A stretch of DNA of 64,000 nucleotides from Epiperipatus broadwayi (taxonomy: Eukaryota; Onychophora; Udeonychophora; Euonychophora; Peripatidae). Below, in pieces: positions 47,940 through 59,904 of the stretch (its first letter is position 1; every line of letters starts with the position of its first letter). The stretch lies in the NCBI GenBank assembly GCA_028023455.1, contig JAQFVV010013065.1, forward strand, positions 1-64,000. The letters are read 5' to 3'. The notes beneath the pieces are model-generated. The model saw nothing but the letters and a program-made list of their open reading frames with translations, was not told the origin of the DNA and did not search any database. The position numbers and the translations under genes were made by a program.

Positions 47940-50540
47940 ATAATAATCCTTTTTTATTTACAAATAAAACTCTAAAAAAAAGATAAGAAAAGTTACCAAA
48001 ATTTGGCATCAGTTCTGTATGCCTGTGAAAAGAAATACTGTTTCTTTTATTTTAAAAGAATTAATATTCCTGGCATCTGCCTATTTGTACACTTGTTTCT
48101 AATATTGCTTCCTAAATTGTTGAATATTTCAAGATCATTAGACTCATGAATGGCACTTTTTGTCTACAAAATAATTTTCAAACACAAAGCTGAAAAAAAT
48201 GAATTAAAAAGATCATATCTTTAACTAATCAGATTATTAGTAGAAATAGTGGACCCAATAAAATAAACAAATCAAGCACAATGTAAAGACTTAATACGCT
48301 TTTGTATGGAGATCTACAGTCAGGAAATATATGGAATTGCATATAAAGAATAATTATAACTATCTCAGTAAGAGTAATGCAATGCATTTAATTAGAGTGT
48401 TTCCAAAAGCTCCATCAGGTGCATTTAATTATTTTATATTTATTATAACTTTTGATCAGAACTCAAGGTCAATGAGAGCTTAAGATGGACTTTGAGCAGC
48501 CAACATACATAGAAAATACACCATACAAACATGATATAAAAATGTTGTTAGAATAAATGTCATGAAACTATACAATGAGTAAAATAGAGTGTGAGATTGC
48601 ATCCTAACAATTAAGTACTCAATAAAATAATAAATTGAGCTTTTTATTATTAACTTTCATCACTGGATTAACACAGTTGTGACAAAGTTTATATAGTAAT
48701 AAACAATTTTTTTAACATGTTAGTCAAACAACATTATAAACCTAAACTATAGTGTGCATATTTATTATTGGTGATTACTAAAACCAGTTAAATTTGTTTA
48801 CTTCATTAGTATTTGCCCCTTAGACACAATAATTGCATTCACTAAAGATGGAAGTATGAACTTGCTATATCACTATGGCTAGAAAGTGGTGGGTTATAAA
48901 TGAAATTACTGCAGTGGTCAACATACATTTTATTTTTCACCAAATAATTTGACAAATCAAACAGAAAGAACATTTACAATGAAACTAAAATTTCAAAGTC
49001 ATTGTTTTCTATTACAAATGCTTCAAAACATGAATAACTAATAGTATGTTATGAGGTAAATTAAATTATTAAAAATTTTCTTATCCACTAAAAGAATTTG
49101 AATAAAAAATGTGGCTCTTTGCTATTTGGCTGCTTCCTAATGGTGTAACTATCATATTTTGAATGGCATTATTATGATTGTTTAGCTTCAATTGATATTC
49201 TATGTGAATACATCATTGCTGCAGATTTTTTTTTGCTTTTTAAAAACTAGGTTTAGCCTATATTGCACCCACTATTCAGACAACATTGTTATTTAAACAA
49301 ATAATCATACTTAAATTACATCCATGTGACTAAATATTATTCTGAGAAACATGAGGATTGTATTAAATATCTTTCATATTTTCTCCAGTCATTATTTGTA
49401 AATATTATTGACATTTTACATTGACTACTCTTAAAATTTTTAGGGTTTTCTGTATGAGTAAAGGATTAGACTTTGACCTAATTTAAACATAAATTTCCAT
49501 CCTCCATCAGTTATTGATGCAAATGATGGCTTATAGCATGTTAATAAATATTGAAATGATATAATTATTTCAACTTATTATAGTTGTTCATCATTTCATA
49601 GCAAGCAGAGATAGGGAACGTAACATGACATAGGTATTTGCTTTTTGGAGACAAGCTAGGCGAAGTAAATGAAGGTTAACACCATTTAAATATAATATTT
49701 CAAAAAAAAAAAAGAACTCATAACACTAACAAATAGTGTGTTAAATTGTGTATATGTTCATGTATGTAATTATATAATATTTATTATTATTTGTACATAT
49801 ATTATTAAATATTTTTAAAAAATTTAAAAATATTGTACATGGTAATTTTTAATATTCCGTAAAAGTAATTTTAAAATTAATTATTAAAAAGAGAATAGTA
49901 ATATATGATTAATATTGTAAAACTTATAAAATATTTAATAAAAGATTGTTATTTTATTTATGTAAATTGGTCCAGTGTTATAATTGGCATTATTAAAAAA
50001 AAATTGAAAATAAAAATTACATCTGAAAATTTTTTTGTCATTTGCATGGTTTAAAAATTGATAAGTGATTAGATCATCTGCAATTTTTATAAAATTGTTA
50101 TAGCTGATAGGTCTTCTAGGAACAAAATATCTGATTTGACTCATTCTCTACAGCAACTAGACAAATAGACTAACAATATAAAAAGGATCAACAGTGTTAT
50201 ATGTATTAAATATAATTCCAATAATTCAATAAAAGAATAAAAGGTGTGCAATTAACAACCATGATATATATACCTGAGCTTTAAAATAAATAATTCAGGA
50301 ATATTTTATATTTCTGATCACAGTTTATTTCAATTTGAATTTAAATTGAATGCTATATCAATATCTCTATTTGTGCATAAGTTACTATTATACTGTGAAT
50401 ATAAACTGTAATATAAACTGTTTTAAATTTACTAAAGAATTTTTGATATAGAAACATTATAGTTATATTATTTATTGCTATTTCATGTATTTTAAAGTGT
50501 TTTAATTAATAATTTGTTAAGCACATACTTATTACCTAAG
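47940..50540. other. AT-rich DNA, no gene seen
   Basis: About 2.6 kb without recognisable repeats. The 49935-50144 minus-strand frame has no motif. Confidence 0.5.
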
Positions 50541-50903
50541 TAATATATGTTAAGGCTATAATCTTAAGACTATGCGCCTAGATAGGACAGTAGGGACCTC
50601 TAAAAAATCTTAACACAAGATTAAGGACTTTAAAAGACCAGAGTGGCCACTCTTATCTTCAACCTACTTTTTAATTATATAGGTGAATCTGAAGCATTTT
50701 GTTTTGAGAGTGGCAAGTATTTAATAGCCTCACACTCTCAAATCAAAATGTTTTAGATTTGCCTATATAATTAAAAAGTAGGTTGAAAATAAGAGTGGAC
50801 ACTCTTGTCTTTTAAAGTCGTTAATCTTGTATAAAGATTTGTAGAAGTCCCTACTGTCATATCTAGGTGCATAAACTTAAGGTTATAGCCTTAATATATA
50901 TTA
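50541..50903. repeat. Palindromic element, ~363 bp
   Basis: The left end TAATATATGTTAAGGCTATA and the right end (complement TAATATATATTAAGGCTATA) begin ~177-bp arms meeting near 50722. Shared landmarks are GACAGTAGGGAC, AAGAGTGGNCACTCTT, CAACCTACTTTTTAATTATA and TTTTGAGAGTG. The termini match the solo end at 1145-1228. The inner block TATAGGNNAATCTGAAGCATTT is shared with the 52.8 kb palindrome, so the two belong to one wider group. Confidence 0.85.
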
Positions 50904-51420
50904 TTTAAAGTGTTTTATAGATAATGCATATTTATAATAAATAATTGAATAACGTACAAATAAAAAGCTGCATGTAGATTTGCTTATTGTTGACATAGTT
51001 AAAAGAATACATTTTTAGTATTTAAATAAGTGAATTGTTAGAGTTAAAATATACAAACAATTCTGCTTTGAATGATATAAATTTGTAATAAAATAAGTAA
51101 ATGTAGCATGACTTTGTATGAACAATTGAAATCATGGGCAGTGTTGAATACTAAATGTTAAATACTTCCTATAACTTTACAGAATCTTATTATAAACTGA
51201 TAATGCAACTTAATTAATTTAAATGCATGAATTTATTTGTTGTTTATTTATACAGATGTTGAGCTTGAAATGTGCATGTATCTAATATATATTTTTTATA
51301 TAATCAATATTAGTAACAGGTGTGAAGATATTCTGATTATTGAAATTTGAAATAAGTGTTTTATTGTGTTTATATTGTTCTGTCTCAAGTATAAAGTGCA
51401 GATATGGAGTTCCTGTTTAC

Positions 51421-51702
51421 TTATATTGATATAAACAATATTTATCTAAATCGCATGTTAAAAATTGATAATAAATTGAAAGTATGCTAGCCTTTCTCAC
51501 ATGCGCAATTATAACAGAGAAAGCCAATCAGATTTTAAACAGATATCTAATAAATAATCAAGCTTAGACACGAGACAGATTTTGTCTCGTGTCTAAGCTT
51601 GATTATTTATTAGATATCTGTTTAAAATCTGATTGGCTTTCTCTGTTATAATTGCGCATGTGAGAAAGGCTAGCATACTTTCAATTTATTATATTGATAT
51701 AA
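51421..51702. mobile_element. Perfect inverted repeat, two 110-bp arms, 5-base loop
   Basis: The arms 51468-51577 and 51583-51692 are exact reverse complements as far as I can read, separated by GATTT. Landmarks are CTAGCCTTTCTCACATGCGC and CTTAGACACGAGACA. The 14-mer TTATATTGATATAA occurs at 51421-51434 and again at 51689-51702. It may be a flanking duplication, although the second copy overlaps the arm end and the sequence is itself near-palindromic. There is no coding capacity. Perfect pairing points to very recent formation or gene conversion. Confidence 0.85.
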
Positions 51703-51709
51703 TAATACG

Positions 51710-52836
51710 CATGCACTTAGATGTGCATTCCTGCTTTTATAATAAAAATAATTAAAAGTTATTATACACATAATCACTGTTTATGTATATTTTGATATTC
51801 CATACATTACAGTGAAAATACATATTAATGTGTTATTATACAATATTTTAAGGATCTAAATATTTATGCATGCACTTGAATTGCAGACAGTTTTATAAAG
51901 AAAAACATAATATGTTGTTATGATCTATTGATGATAAGAGTCCCAAATAATTGTACTTTAAATATTATGATTTATATCAATGTATTTTTAGTGCATGACC
52001 TACCTTTGCTTCTTTACAGATAAACTGACTGTATGATATAATCCCAAGTTATAATATTAATGTTGGTAGTAAAGTTACTATTACTGCAGACAACATATAT
52101 AATATGAGTAAGATATTTTGTATGCAGGGCCCACAATATCATGCATACTAGATCGTTGGATTTGAACCCTGTTTAGTGATCTCATTCTTATTTAGATTTA
52201 TATGAACAAAGTAATACTATGCACACTCATGTTTATGATACATTGAAGTATAGTAATTTAATATTATTAGTTTAAAAATATGACTACACATAGTAATGAA
52301 ATTTATATAGACATGAAGTTTTTATGATAAAATAACTAACAGAGACTCACAGAATTATATCTAAACAATTATAAAAATTTGTTATTTGGTTTATAATGTA
52401 AGAACTCCTCTCACCTATCACTTAATTTATTATAATTTTGGTACTATCAATGTGAGGAATTAGATGATCTTTTCTTTTCAAATGTGGAGTTGTCAAATAT
52501 ATTGCTTTATTTATGTATTAGTTAAAAACATGTTATATAGTTTACTCATTTTATCTGCTGTTTAATCCACTTTTTAAAAGAAATATAACTATAGTGGTGA
52601 TTTCACTCTCTCTTTCAATGACCATTATACATGTTCATATTATTTTTGCCCAGTAATTATTTAACAGGCTCATATAAGATAGTTCTAGTCCAAAACAATA
52701 ATTTTAAAAAAGTTCCTTTAATATTAAAAAATTCAAAATTACTCATTTTTCATGATCCACATAAATATTTGTTTAAATTTAATAAAAAAACTATATAAAT
52801 ATTTAATTTATATAGCACAATGTTGTTATAGATTAT
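51710..52836. other. AT-rich DNA with one SINE-like scrap
   Basis: The complement of 52155-52172 reads GGGTTCAAATCC, a B-box-like phrase, but the surrounding sequence does not fold as a tRNA. Nothing else was recognised. Confidence 0.4.
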
Positions 52837-53337
52837 AATAATAACTGTAGCTTACTCCACTGCATATGCGCTTTACATATTGAACAATAATTATAATGAA
52901 TATTTTCCTTTCCAAATACAAGATCTTTTTATAAGATAGAATGAATCCACTCTATCCTTTTCACCCAAACTATATGTAAAGGCAAACCTGAAGAATTTGG
53001 AACTGAGAACGTGAAGATTTAATTAATCACTTTAAATTACTTATAATATCATTTTTGTTAATGATGTTTGCAAAATTATTACAATTTATGATATTTTGCA
53101 AGCATCATTAACAAAAATCATATTATAAGTAATTTAAAGTGATTAATTACATATTCATGCTCTCAGTTCCAAATGCTTCAGATTTGCCTATACATATACT
53201 TTGAATAAAAAGGATAGAGTGGATCCATTCTATCTTTTAAAAAGACTTTATTTTGTGTTTTGAAAAGAGAGTATTCATTATAATTAGTGTTCAATTTATA
53301 AAGTGCATGTGCAGTGGAGTAAGCTATAGTTATTATT
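52837..53337. repeat. Palindromic element, ~500 bp
   Basis: The arms of ~235 bp start with AATAATAACTGTAGCTTACT at the left and its near-complement at the right end. They include TCCACTGCATATGC, GAATCCACTCTATCC, TTTGGAACTGAGA and AATCACTTTAAATTACTTATAA. The centre is near 53087. Base differences and small indels between the arms show moderate age. The GCAAATCTGAAGCATTT block links it to the 50.5 kb palindrome. Confidence 0.85.
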
Positions 53338-53339
53338 AA

Positions 53340-54425
53340 AAAAACATAGTAAAAATTATGAATAAGGTCAGACTATATTAACATAGTACAAAATATAAGT
53401 TCATGGTCCATATTCATAATTGCTGCAAAGTTTAAAAAAATGTTAGCAATTTAGATTTGAAATTGAAATGTCATATTAAAAGATTCAAGAGAAAATATTT
53501 GAAAAAAATATTGACAACATAAATTTAAAATTGAAAAGCCATGTCAGAGAAATTTTTTATATAAAACTATGATCAAAAATGTAAACAGTTTAAATAGATC
53601 TGATAAACACTTACTGATAAAAATATAGAATTTGCCCCTTGAATTAAAAAAGAAAGTGTAATATGTAATTGAATATACATTTTAAAAATGGAAAAAAAAA
53701 TTTCCTAATTAGAAAAGAGAGATATAAATTAAGTATTAAGAATAGTAATAAAGATATAATTATTTTTTAGTCTGTAGTGAAAACAAAAGTTATTACTAGC
53801 TATTCAAAACAATCCAAATGCAATCGAGTGCTCATCATAATTTTTACAATGAACAAAATCAAGAAACAAAGTTTTTGAAAAAATAATGATTAATTTATAA
53901 GAACTTGAATGCTTTTAAATTATTTAAAAATTACATTGATGTAATTGAAAGTTTTTTTAAATGTAATAAATTTCATAAATAAATTAAAAACTGTTGACAT
54001 TTTTTTTATAGAAATAAAATAATATTTAATTGGATTGCATTTAAATTTAAGTAGAATAATTTTGTTTTGCTGATTTGCTTTATAATAAATTGTTTTGTTT
54101 ATACTGTAAAAAATTATGAGAAGAAATTAGAAAATAATAGTAAATCTAAATATTGGAAAGTTATTAAAATATATAAAAAGAAAATTTAAAAAGTTATTTA
54201 AAATATTTATAAAAAAAAAAAAAGATGCTAACAATAAATAAAAAATATCAGGATTAGGTCTTTAAATATTCAAGAAGAAAATATGAAAATAGCTTGAAAG
54301 GTAATAAAGGTAACTTAATATAAGTATATCTAAGAGATGATTATGAATCAATTTTAAAAAGTTTTTTGTGGGAAAGTTTAAACAAAAAAAATGAAAAGAA
54401 AAAATAAGAAAGAATTTTTATTTGT
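53340..54425. other. A-rich DNA, possible upstream part of a LINE
   Basis: This region is purine- and A-rich on the plus strand, like the LINE remnant that follows, but no motif could be read with confidence. Confidence 0.35.
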
Positions 54426-54429
54426 TCAA

Positions 54430-54810
54430 AAGCCAATTACTGTATAATAAAATACAATGAATGTAAGTGGACTGAATTAAGAGAAAAAAACTTAAGGGAT
54501 GATATACAGTCAAAGAAAGAAAGACAAATATGACTTGGAATAAATATAAGAATAATTACGTTAGACGATTTTAATGGACATATAGAAAAAATGTTATTAA
54601 TGAAAATAAGTCTTTTTAAAGTTTTGTTTAAATATAAAACTAGAAATAGCCAAGTATTAAACAACAATGTGGTTATGAATTTATATTGTTATGAAATAAT
54701 CATGAATATTCTGTAGATTATATATCAATAGTTAAAAAGAATGCAGAGAGAATTAAACCATTTGATGTGGAAAAAATGCAGCCCCAAGGGATAATAATTT
54801 TATAGTAGTG
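54430..54810 (+). pseudogene. LINE endonuclease (APE-type) remnant
   Basis: Plus-strand reading gives NECKWTELREKNLRDDIQS, then INIRIITLDDFNGHIEKM (54545-54590). This corresponds to the GDFNGHIG motif of APE-type LINE endonucleases: the Asp and Asn of DFN are kept and the preceding Gly is Asp. Near 54707-54760 follows YSVDYISIVKKNAERIKPF, resembling the SxIDYI strand and the region ahead of the catalytic SDH, which is lost. The family role is nicking the target DNA to prime reverse transcription. Stops before and after make it dead. Minus-strand frames here are antisense artefacts. Confidence 0.55.
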
Positions 54811-54904
54811 GGAAAAAAAGAAACAAATACAGATAAATAAATTACATAAAATTTTATTTTTGTTTTCAGAAATGATCAAAGACACCAGAAATTCCCACAA
54901 AAGA

Positions 54905-55420
54905 AGTATTGTTAAAGGGACCTTGGTTCTCTACATCACCCAATATTATACAATTATTGTATTTATATACCTAAATAAATTGCAACCAATTTAAATTATC
55001 TTCATTTTCAAAGCATCCCAATTTTTACATGTTACAAACTATTTCTATTTGAATATGAAATTATTAAACTTTAATTTTAAAAATGAAATAAATTATATGA
55101 TCACAATCTAATGCATAAATTTTCATTTTCAATATGCACTTTTAACAAGTATATTTTTTAAATTATGATCTAAACAAACTTATTTTTCTTTTTTTTTTTT
55201 TAAAGTAAGCATGAATAAAAGGAAAATCATTAAATCATGATTAGATAATATATTCAGTCTTTAAAAGTAAAGTGTATATCATGCATTTAAGAAGTTTAAT
55301 AATTTTTTGTTTAAAGAATATTTGTTTGATGTTTACATTAATATCTAAAGACTGGGTGTTTTAAAAGTAAAGCCAGTTAATTCAAAAATAAAATAACTGT
55401 GAATAAAATTTAAAAAAACT
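54905..55420. other. AT-rich DNA, no gene seen
   Basis: A poly-T run at about 55191-55202. No repeat family was recognised. Confidence 0.5.
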
Positions 55421-56172
55421 ATAGGTGAATATTATTATAACGGGTTCCAACCCTTTCACATTTGTCTCTGGCTAGATTTGATTAGATTTATGCTATTTCT
55501 ACAAAATATTTTTCTTTGTATTATTATATTTATTACTAACAAGATTTATTCATGAATGAAATGATTTAATCAACCTTCGAGGCAAGTTATTTTAAGACTT
55601 CATCTCCCAAAATGAACAAAAAACAAACAATAAGCACAATGATATATTTATATATAGATACTTGGTCTTAGTTTCTAATAATTACTAATTTGTTGATATC
55701 TTATAATTACTAATTAATATGTCCCTAACAATATGTTTATGGATGTTGGCATTTTCTGACTCCAAGTGCCAATCCAATGCTTATGTAAGAATTATATTGT
55801 AGGGAACTAGCTCACTCCGGCTGAATAGCCCTTAGACTGACAGAATCAAGTTAATTTAAGGTAGTTCACATTAAATTACTTAATATAAAGCATACATATA
55901 TTTTAACTAAATAAATAAATGAATAATTATGAAATAAATAAAAAAATTATAAATAATAGTGCTCAAATATTTAATGAATATAATAGCATATGTATGTATT
56001 TTTAAAAGCAAAAATGGTTAGATATTACAAATATTAAATAGTTTACCTTTAACATCTATAAATATAATATTGAGAATGCTCATGATTATAAGTTTGGAAT
56101 AATATACGTATTACCTTTGGATCTCTGGGAAAATTAGATTGTACAGATTTATAAAGAAAGTAAGCTTACTCA
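55421..56172 (+). repeat. Duplicated segment, copy 1 (uninterrupted)
   Basis: It matches 60928-61543, 63560-63590 and about 63810-64000 collinearly. Landmarks are GATTTGATTAGATTTATGCT, ATTATTATATTTATTACT, TAGCCCTTAGACTGACAGA, GTGCTCAAATATTTAATGAA and AAGAAAGTAAGCTTACTCAGGA. It lacks the 2 kb array and the hairpin element present in copy 2, so it represents the unoccupied form of both insertion sites. No coding capacity is evident. Its left part has a B-box-like GGGTTCCAACCC, so a SINE-related origin is possible. Confidence 0.85.
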
Positions 56173-56174
56173 GG

Positions 56175-57000
56175 AAACATTGTGGCCACAAACATTGTAT
56201 AAAAAGAATGTCTTTGACTTTTAAAATTTCCAATAAGATGATGATGAGTTAGGAAACTTGCCAAAACACAGGTGGACAGTCACAGATTTTTCAGCTTTGG
56301 ACAGTTACAAGATCATGTAGCAGCTTCTTTTGTTTCTTTTATAAAGCGGTGAGACAAAAGCTTAGCATGTTTAAGACTTTACCCTAACATATTCCTGTTA
56401 GTTGGAATATATCTATTTTCTTCCAAAATTACAAGTTAAAAATCTCCAATATCAAATATATCAGCAATGAAAATATAAGCATAAAAACTAAATTCAGTCT
56501 CCTGATTTTTCTATTTATACCTTTTATTTTTTTAGAAAGTTCTGTTTTCCTCAAAATGTTCAATATTTTAAATGTTATCCTGTAGGATATTAGTTCTGGC
56601 TTCTTTTGTCTTATTTTTTTTTGCAAAGAAACTTTCTAGCAAGTTTTTTTCTACCTTAAAAAGTTTCATTAAACCCATTAAAAATAACTTTAAACAATAC
56701 TTTCATTATTTATATATATTTTTTTTTCTTTTATTAAAAATAAATCAAAATTAGACATAAGAATATATATATTATAATGGTCAGAGTGTATTGGAAGTCT
56801 TTAGTCTTACCGTATCTGCCATACAGGGCACCACCAGGCTATTTGAACCTGAAAAATTTATATAGTAGGCAGATACATGCTGTTAATGATCCAAATTTAC
56901 ATAAAATTTTATTACAACTATCAGCCCTAGTCATTAGTTTGCAAAGCAGCAGAGATTTATAATATAAAATTTTACTTAAAATATATTTTCAATATTAAAA
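56175..57000. other. AT-rich DNA, no gene seen
   Basis: It contains frames at 56429 (-), 56572 (+) and 56777 (+) without motifs. The last (MVRVYWKSLVLPYLPYRAPP and following) covers a slightly GC-richer patch at 56780-56940 but has no family resemblance I can name. Confidence 0.4.
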
Positions 57001-58139
57001 AATAAAAGCCACTGCCAGTAATAACACACAAAAAACATTTATTAATGCGTATATATATAAACATTTAAAATTGAGGAATAAAATTTATTATTTTAGATTG
57101 GTTATTAATTTTTTTAAATTTAAATTATTATTTAAATCAATCTGCATAGATGGACATGTTATAAAAGTTGGCTTTATAATGTTGAGTATAGATAGGCTAC
57201 ATAGATTTCTCAGTTAAAAACTTTTCAAAATAATCATTCAATCTCAGACTAAAAGTTTGCAGCCAATGCCTGCTTTCAGATATATAGTTGCAACCAATGC
57301 AATTTGAAAATGCTAGCATAAAACCATGCTGACAGGAATGTGCATCTGACAGTGTGATATTTATTTGAAGGACATGATCCTCATCCAGTACTTGAATGTG
57401 CAGCTGTCTGGTGAAGGAATCATGTATATAAAATAATTAAAGAGAAGTGCTATTTATGGGAGAGAGCAGTCTATCTGCTGACTTATAGTCCCTATCCATA
57501 GAGCTAGAAGGGGTGAGTGGTACAGGAAATACTTCTATGTCCATTGCAACACATTGACTATATCTTTGGGTCATGCATGCAGTTGGGCACTTTGCCCTGT
57601 ATGCTAAACACACTTCACATTACATTGATCTAAACACCCATATATCCTTCCACCAGGATCGACCTAACTATGAAACAAATAGCTTGAAATAAAAGCCCTT
57701 TAAAATAAACATAAACGATGAACATATAAAGTTATTGATGGAATCACAGAAAAAAATTTACAATAAACCCAATGGCATTCATCATAAGATGCCTCATTGA
57801 TATCAATAACTTAAAAGATATATGAATAAATACGTTTGGACACTCAGCATGGTGTATATTAACCTATATTTATATATTTTCATCAATATGTAATAAAAGT
57901 AATTAAATGTTAATGAATCTAAGCAGCCATCTACCCCCAACTTAAATTTAATACATTTAAATAATTTAGTCAATAAATATTAATTTTTAAAAATGGAAAT
58001 GATTAAATTAGCAAACTCATATATATAAAATTAAACATTAATAATTGATTTTGAAATCTTAAAAGTCAGATTAAAATTCATTTCAAAAATTAGGTTTAGC
58101 TGATTATCAAAAGCTTGTCAAATCTTGACGAAGGTCTTA
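57001..58139. other. Unassigned stretch, GC-richer at 57290-57670
   Basis: About 57290-57670 is visibly less AT-rich and has few direct signs of coding. It may be an old repeat. The remainder is AT-rich. Confidence 0.35.
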
Positions 58140-58159
58140 ATTACTTTTTTTTAAAAATT

Positions 58160-58339
58160 TACAGTCATATCTTACAGTAGAAGAGCTCCCAGTTCCTGAT
58201 GCCAATTCCCACGATGTGTTTATTGGTCATATTTTCATGGAAGACCGGTCTGTTTTTCCAAAGATGGACTTAGCTGGTTCAATCCTGGTACTATTTTATT
58301 GCAGTATCCATATGATTCAAGTTTTGCAACAGTACCATT
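58160..58339. other. Possible coding or exon-like segment, strand uncertain
   Basis: On the plus strand a T-rich tract ending TTTACAG precedes an open frame of about 58 codons (TVEELPVPDANSHDVFIGHI and onward) up to TAA at 58337-58339. On the minus strand another readable piece occurs (TNKHIVGIGIRNWELFYCKI). The composition is more balanced than the flanks. I cannot name a family or decide the strand; a transposon remnant is as likely as a host exon. Confidence 0.2.
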
Positions 58340-58439
58340 CATAATTTAACAGTAACTTCATGTGAAATAAGAGAGAGGGCAAAAAGTGTGTCTTATCACC
58401 CTTATCAAAAAATCGAGCTGGAACTGTCTTTTAATTTGA

Positions 58440-59040
58440 ATTGTTTTCTTTTTTATAGTAATTCTACAGATTCACTGAACATAGTTTCCTGTTCCAATCA
58501 TTTTTGTTAAGGTCTGAGCATTGGTTACTGCTTCTATTGGACATTCTAATTTTTTTTATTCTCTTATCTGACGTTTTTATATAAGAGCCCCAAGGCTAGT
58601 TTGCTTTTTTGTTTAATTAATAACACAATCATTTCCATTTACTGAGATTACATAGAAATCTTAAAATAGAAATTAACATTTATTTCTATTTTCATTTGTT
58701 ACTTTTTAACAAAAATATTTTCTCTTTAGATATTTACTTTTTTTCCTCTAAAAAAGTACGCTCAAATACCTTTGTTTTTTATTTTTAAAAAAATACTTTT
58801 AAAGTTTTCCTTCCATCTGTGTGATATATTATATATGTTAAACAACTTTTTTTTAATTTTAACTTTTAGTTTTTAAATATATATATATGCTTTTCCAGAA
58901 GATTCTTTTTGTACATTTGATTATATAATAACATATACATACACTATCAAACAAATGAGCACAAAACCCTCATTAAGCTATCTCAGCTAATTTATTCAGT
59001 CATTTTAATACAATTAAATATGTACATTTAATTACCACAT
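58440..59040. other. AT-rich DNA, no gene seen
   Basis: T-rich homopolymers and a short TA run at about 58880-58890. No features were recognised. Confidence 0.5.
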
Positions 59041-59044
59041 CTGC

Positions 59045-59150
59045 ATATGTGTGGCTATTTAGAATTTATTTAACTTGTAGCAGGATTCAAACCTGGTTTC
59101 TGTTACAATATTTTTCCTCCTACCTTCTAAAGCCTTCAAACAAGGTTTAC
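59045..59150 (-). repeat. tRNA-derived SINE fragment
   Basis: On the minus strand an A-box-like GGCTTTAGAAGGTAGG is followed about 42 bases later by GGTTTGAATCC, a good B box. The latter sits in a small stem CAGG-TTTGAAT-CCTG like a T arm. The rest does not form a cloverleaf, so this is a tRNA-derived repeat rather than a tRNA gene. Confidence 0.45.
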
Positions 59151-59900
59151 GTGTTTGGATAACTCAAAATTAAACTAAAAAAATCTATCATTTCCTATTC
59201 TTCAGGATAATAAGTATTTAATATTTATTACTCTCTGTCTATACTATGAATCTCCAAACCTAAAAGAAAGAAAAAATGACCCATCAACCTGACAATACAC
59301 AACAGGCTTGACCACACACACCAAGTACATGTGTTATGTACATTTTACAGTCGACTCCTCACCAGTTAATATTTGGCCACATGATCCCTCCCCCCAAAAT
59401 AGTAATGTAAATGTAAGTTCCTTGACACACTCTGCTGCCTCCAAGTCTTGCAAGTGTGGAAAATTCAGAAACAATACCTGACTCTTATTATGATATTTAG
59501 AGTTAAATATGTGTCACCCAAAACTCTGCTCACTTCTGGAGTTTTATGGATGGGGCAATATCTGTATACCATAATCTCCAAGCTTGGAGTCTTAAAGGCT
59601 TTAGATTTATAATAGAATTTTGTTATCTGCATCATGAAAAATTATATAAGTTCTCACCCTGGTTCAAAACCACATCCAAAAACAGGAGCCACCATATACC
59701 ACATGCAACACACCACACATCTGATCCAGCAGCCAAAACTCCACTATCCATTCTCAAAATTTATAAGACCACTTCTCTTCCCCAAAACTGTACATCTACA
59801 ATCTATCTAGCATAATAATTAAATTACAACACTAAACAAACACCAAATCATAAGTAGTTTTCAAAATCTAAATTTATATATACATTTTTTTGATAATTTG
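59151..59900. other. Unassigned, C-richer at 59280-59800
   Basis: The plus-strand frame 59546-59815 (89 codons) covers a C- and A-rich patch and shows no recognisable domain. It may be part of the same decayed element as the charged minus-strand sequence next to it, but nothing proves this. Confidence 0.35.
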
Positions 59901-59904
59901 ATTA

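Noticed and set aside
47749-48009. Minus-strand hydrophobic frame of 86 codons
   Set aside because: It overlaps the 3' end of the plus-strand LINE and has no motif.
52130-52190. Possible tRNA gene (B-box-like phrase on the minus strand)
   Set aside because: No acceptor or anticodon stem can be formed, and other such phrases (24430, 33970, 59085) look like SINE scraps.
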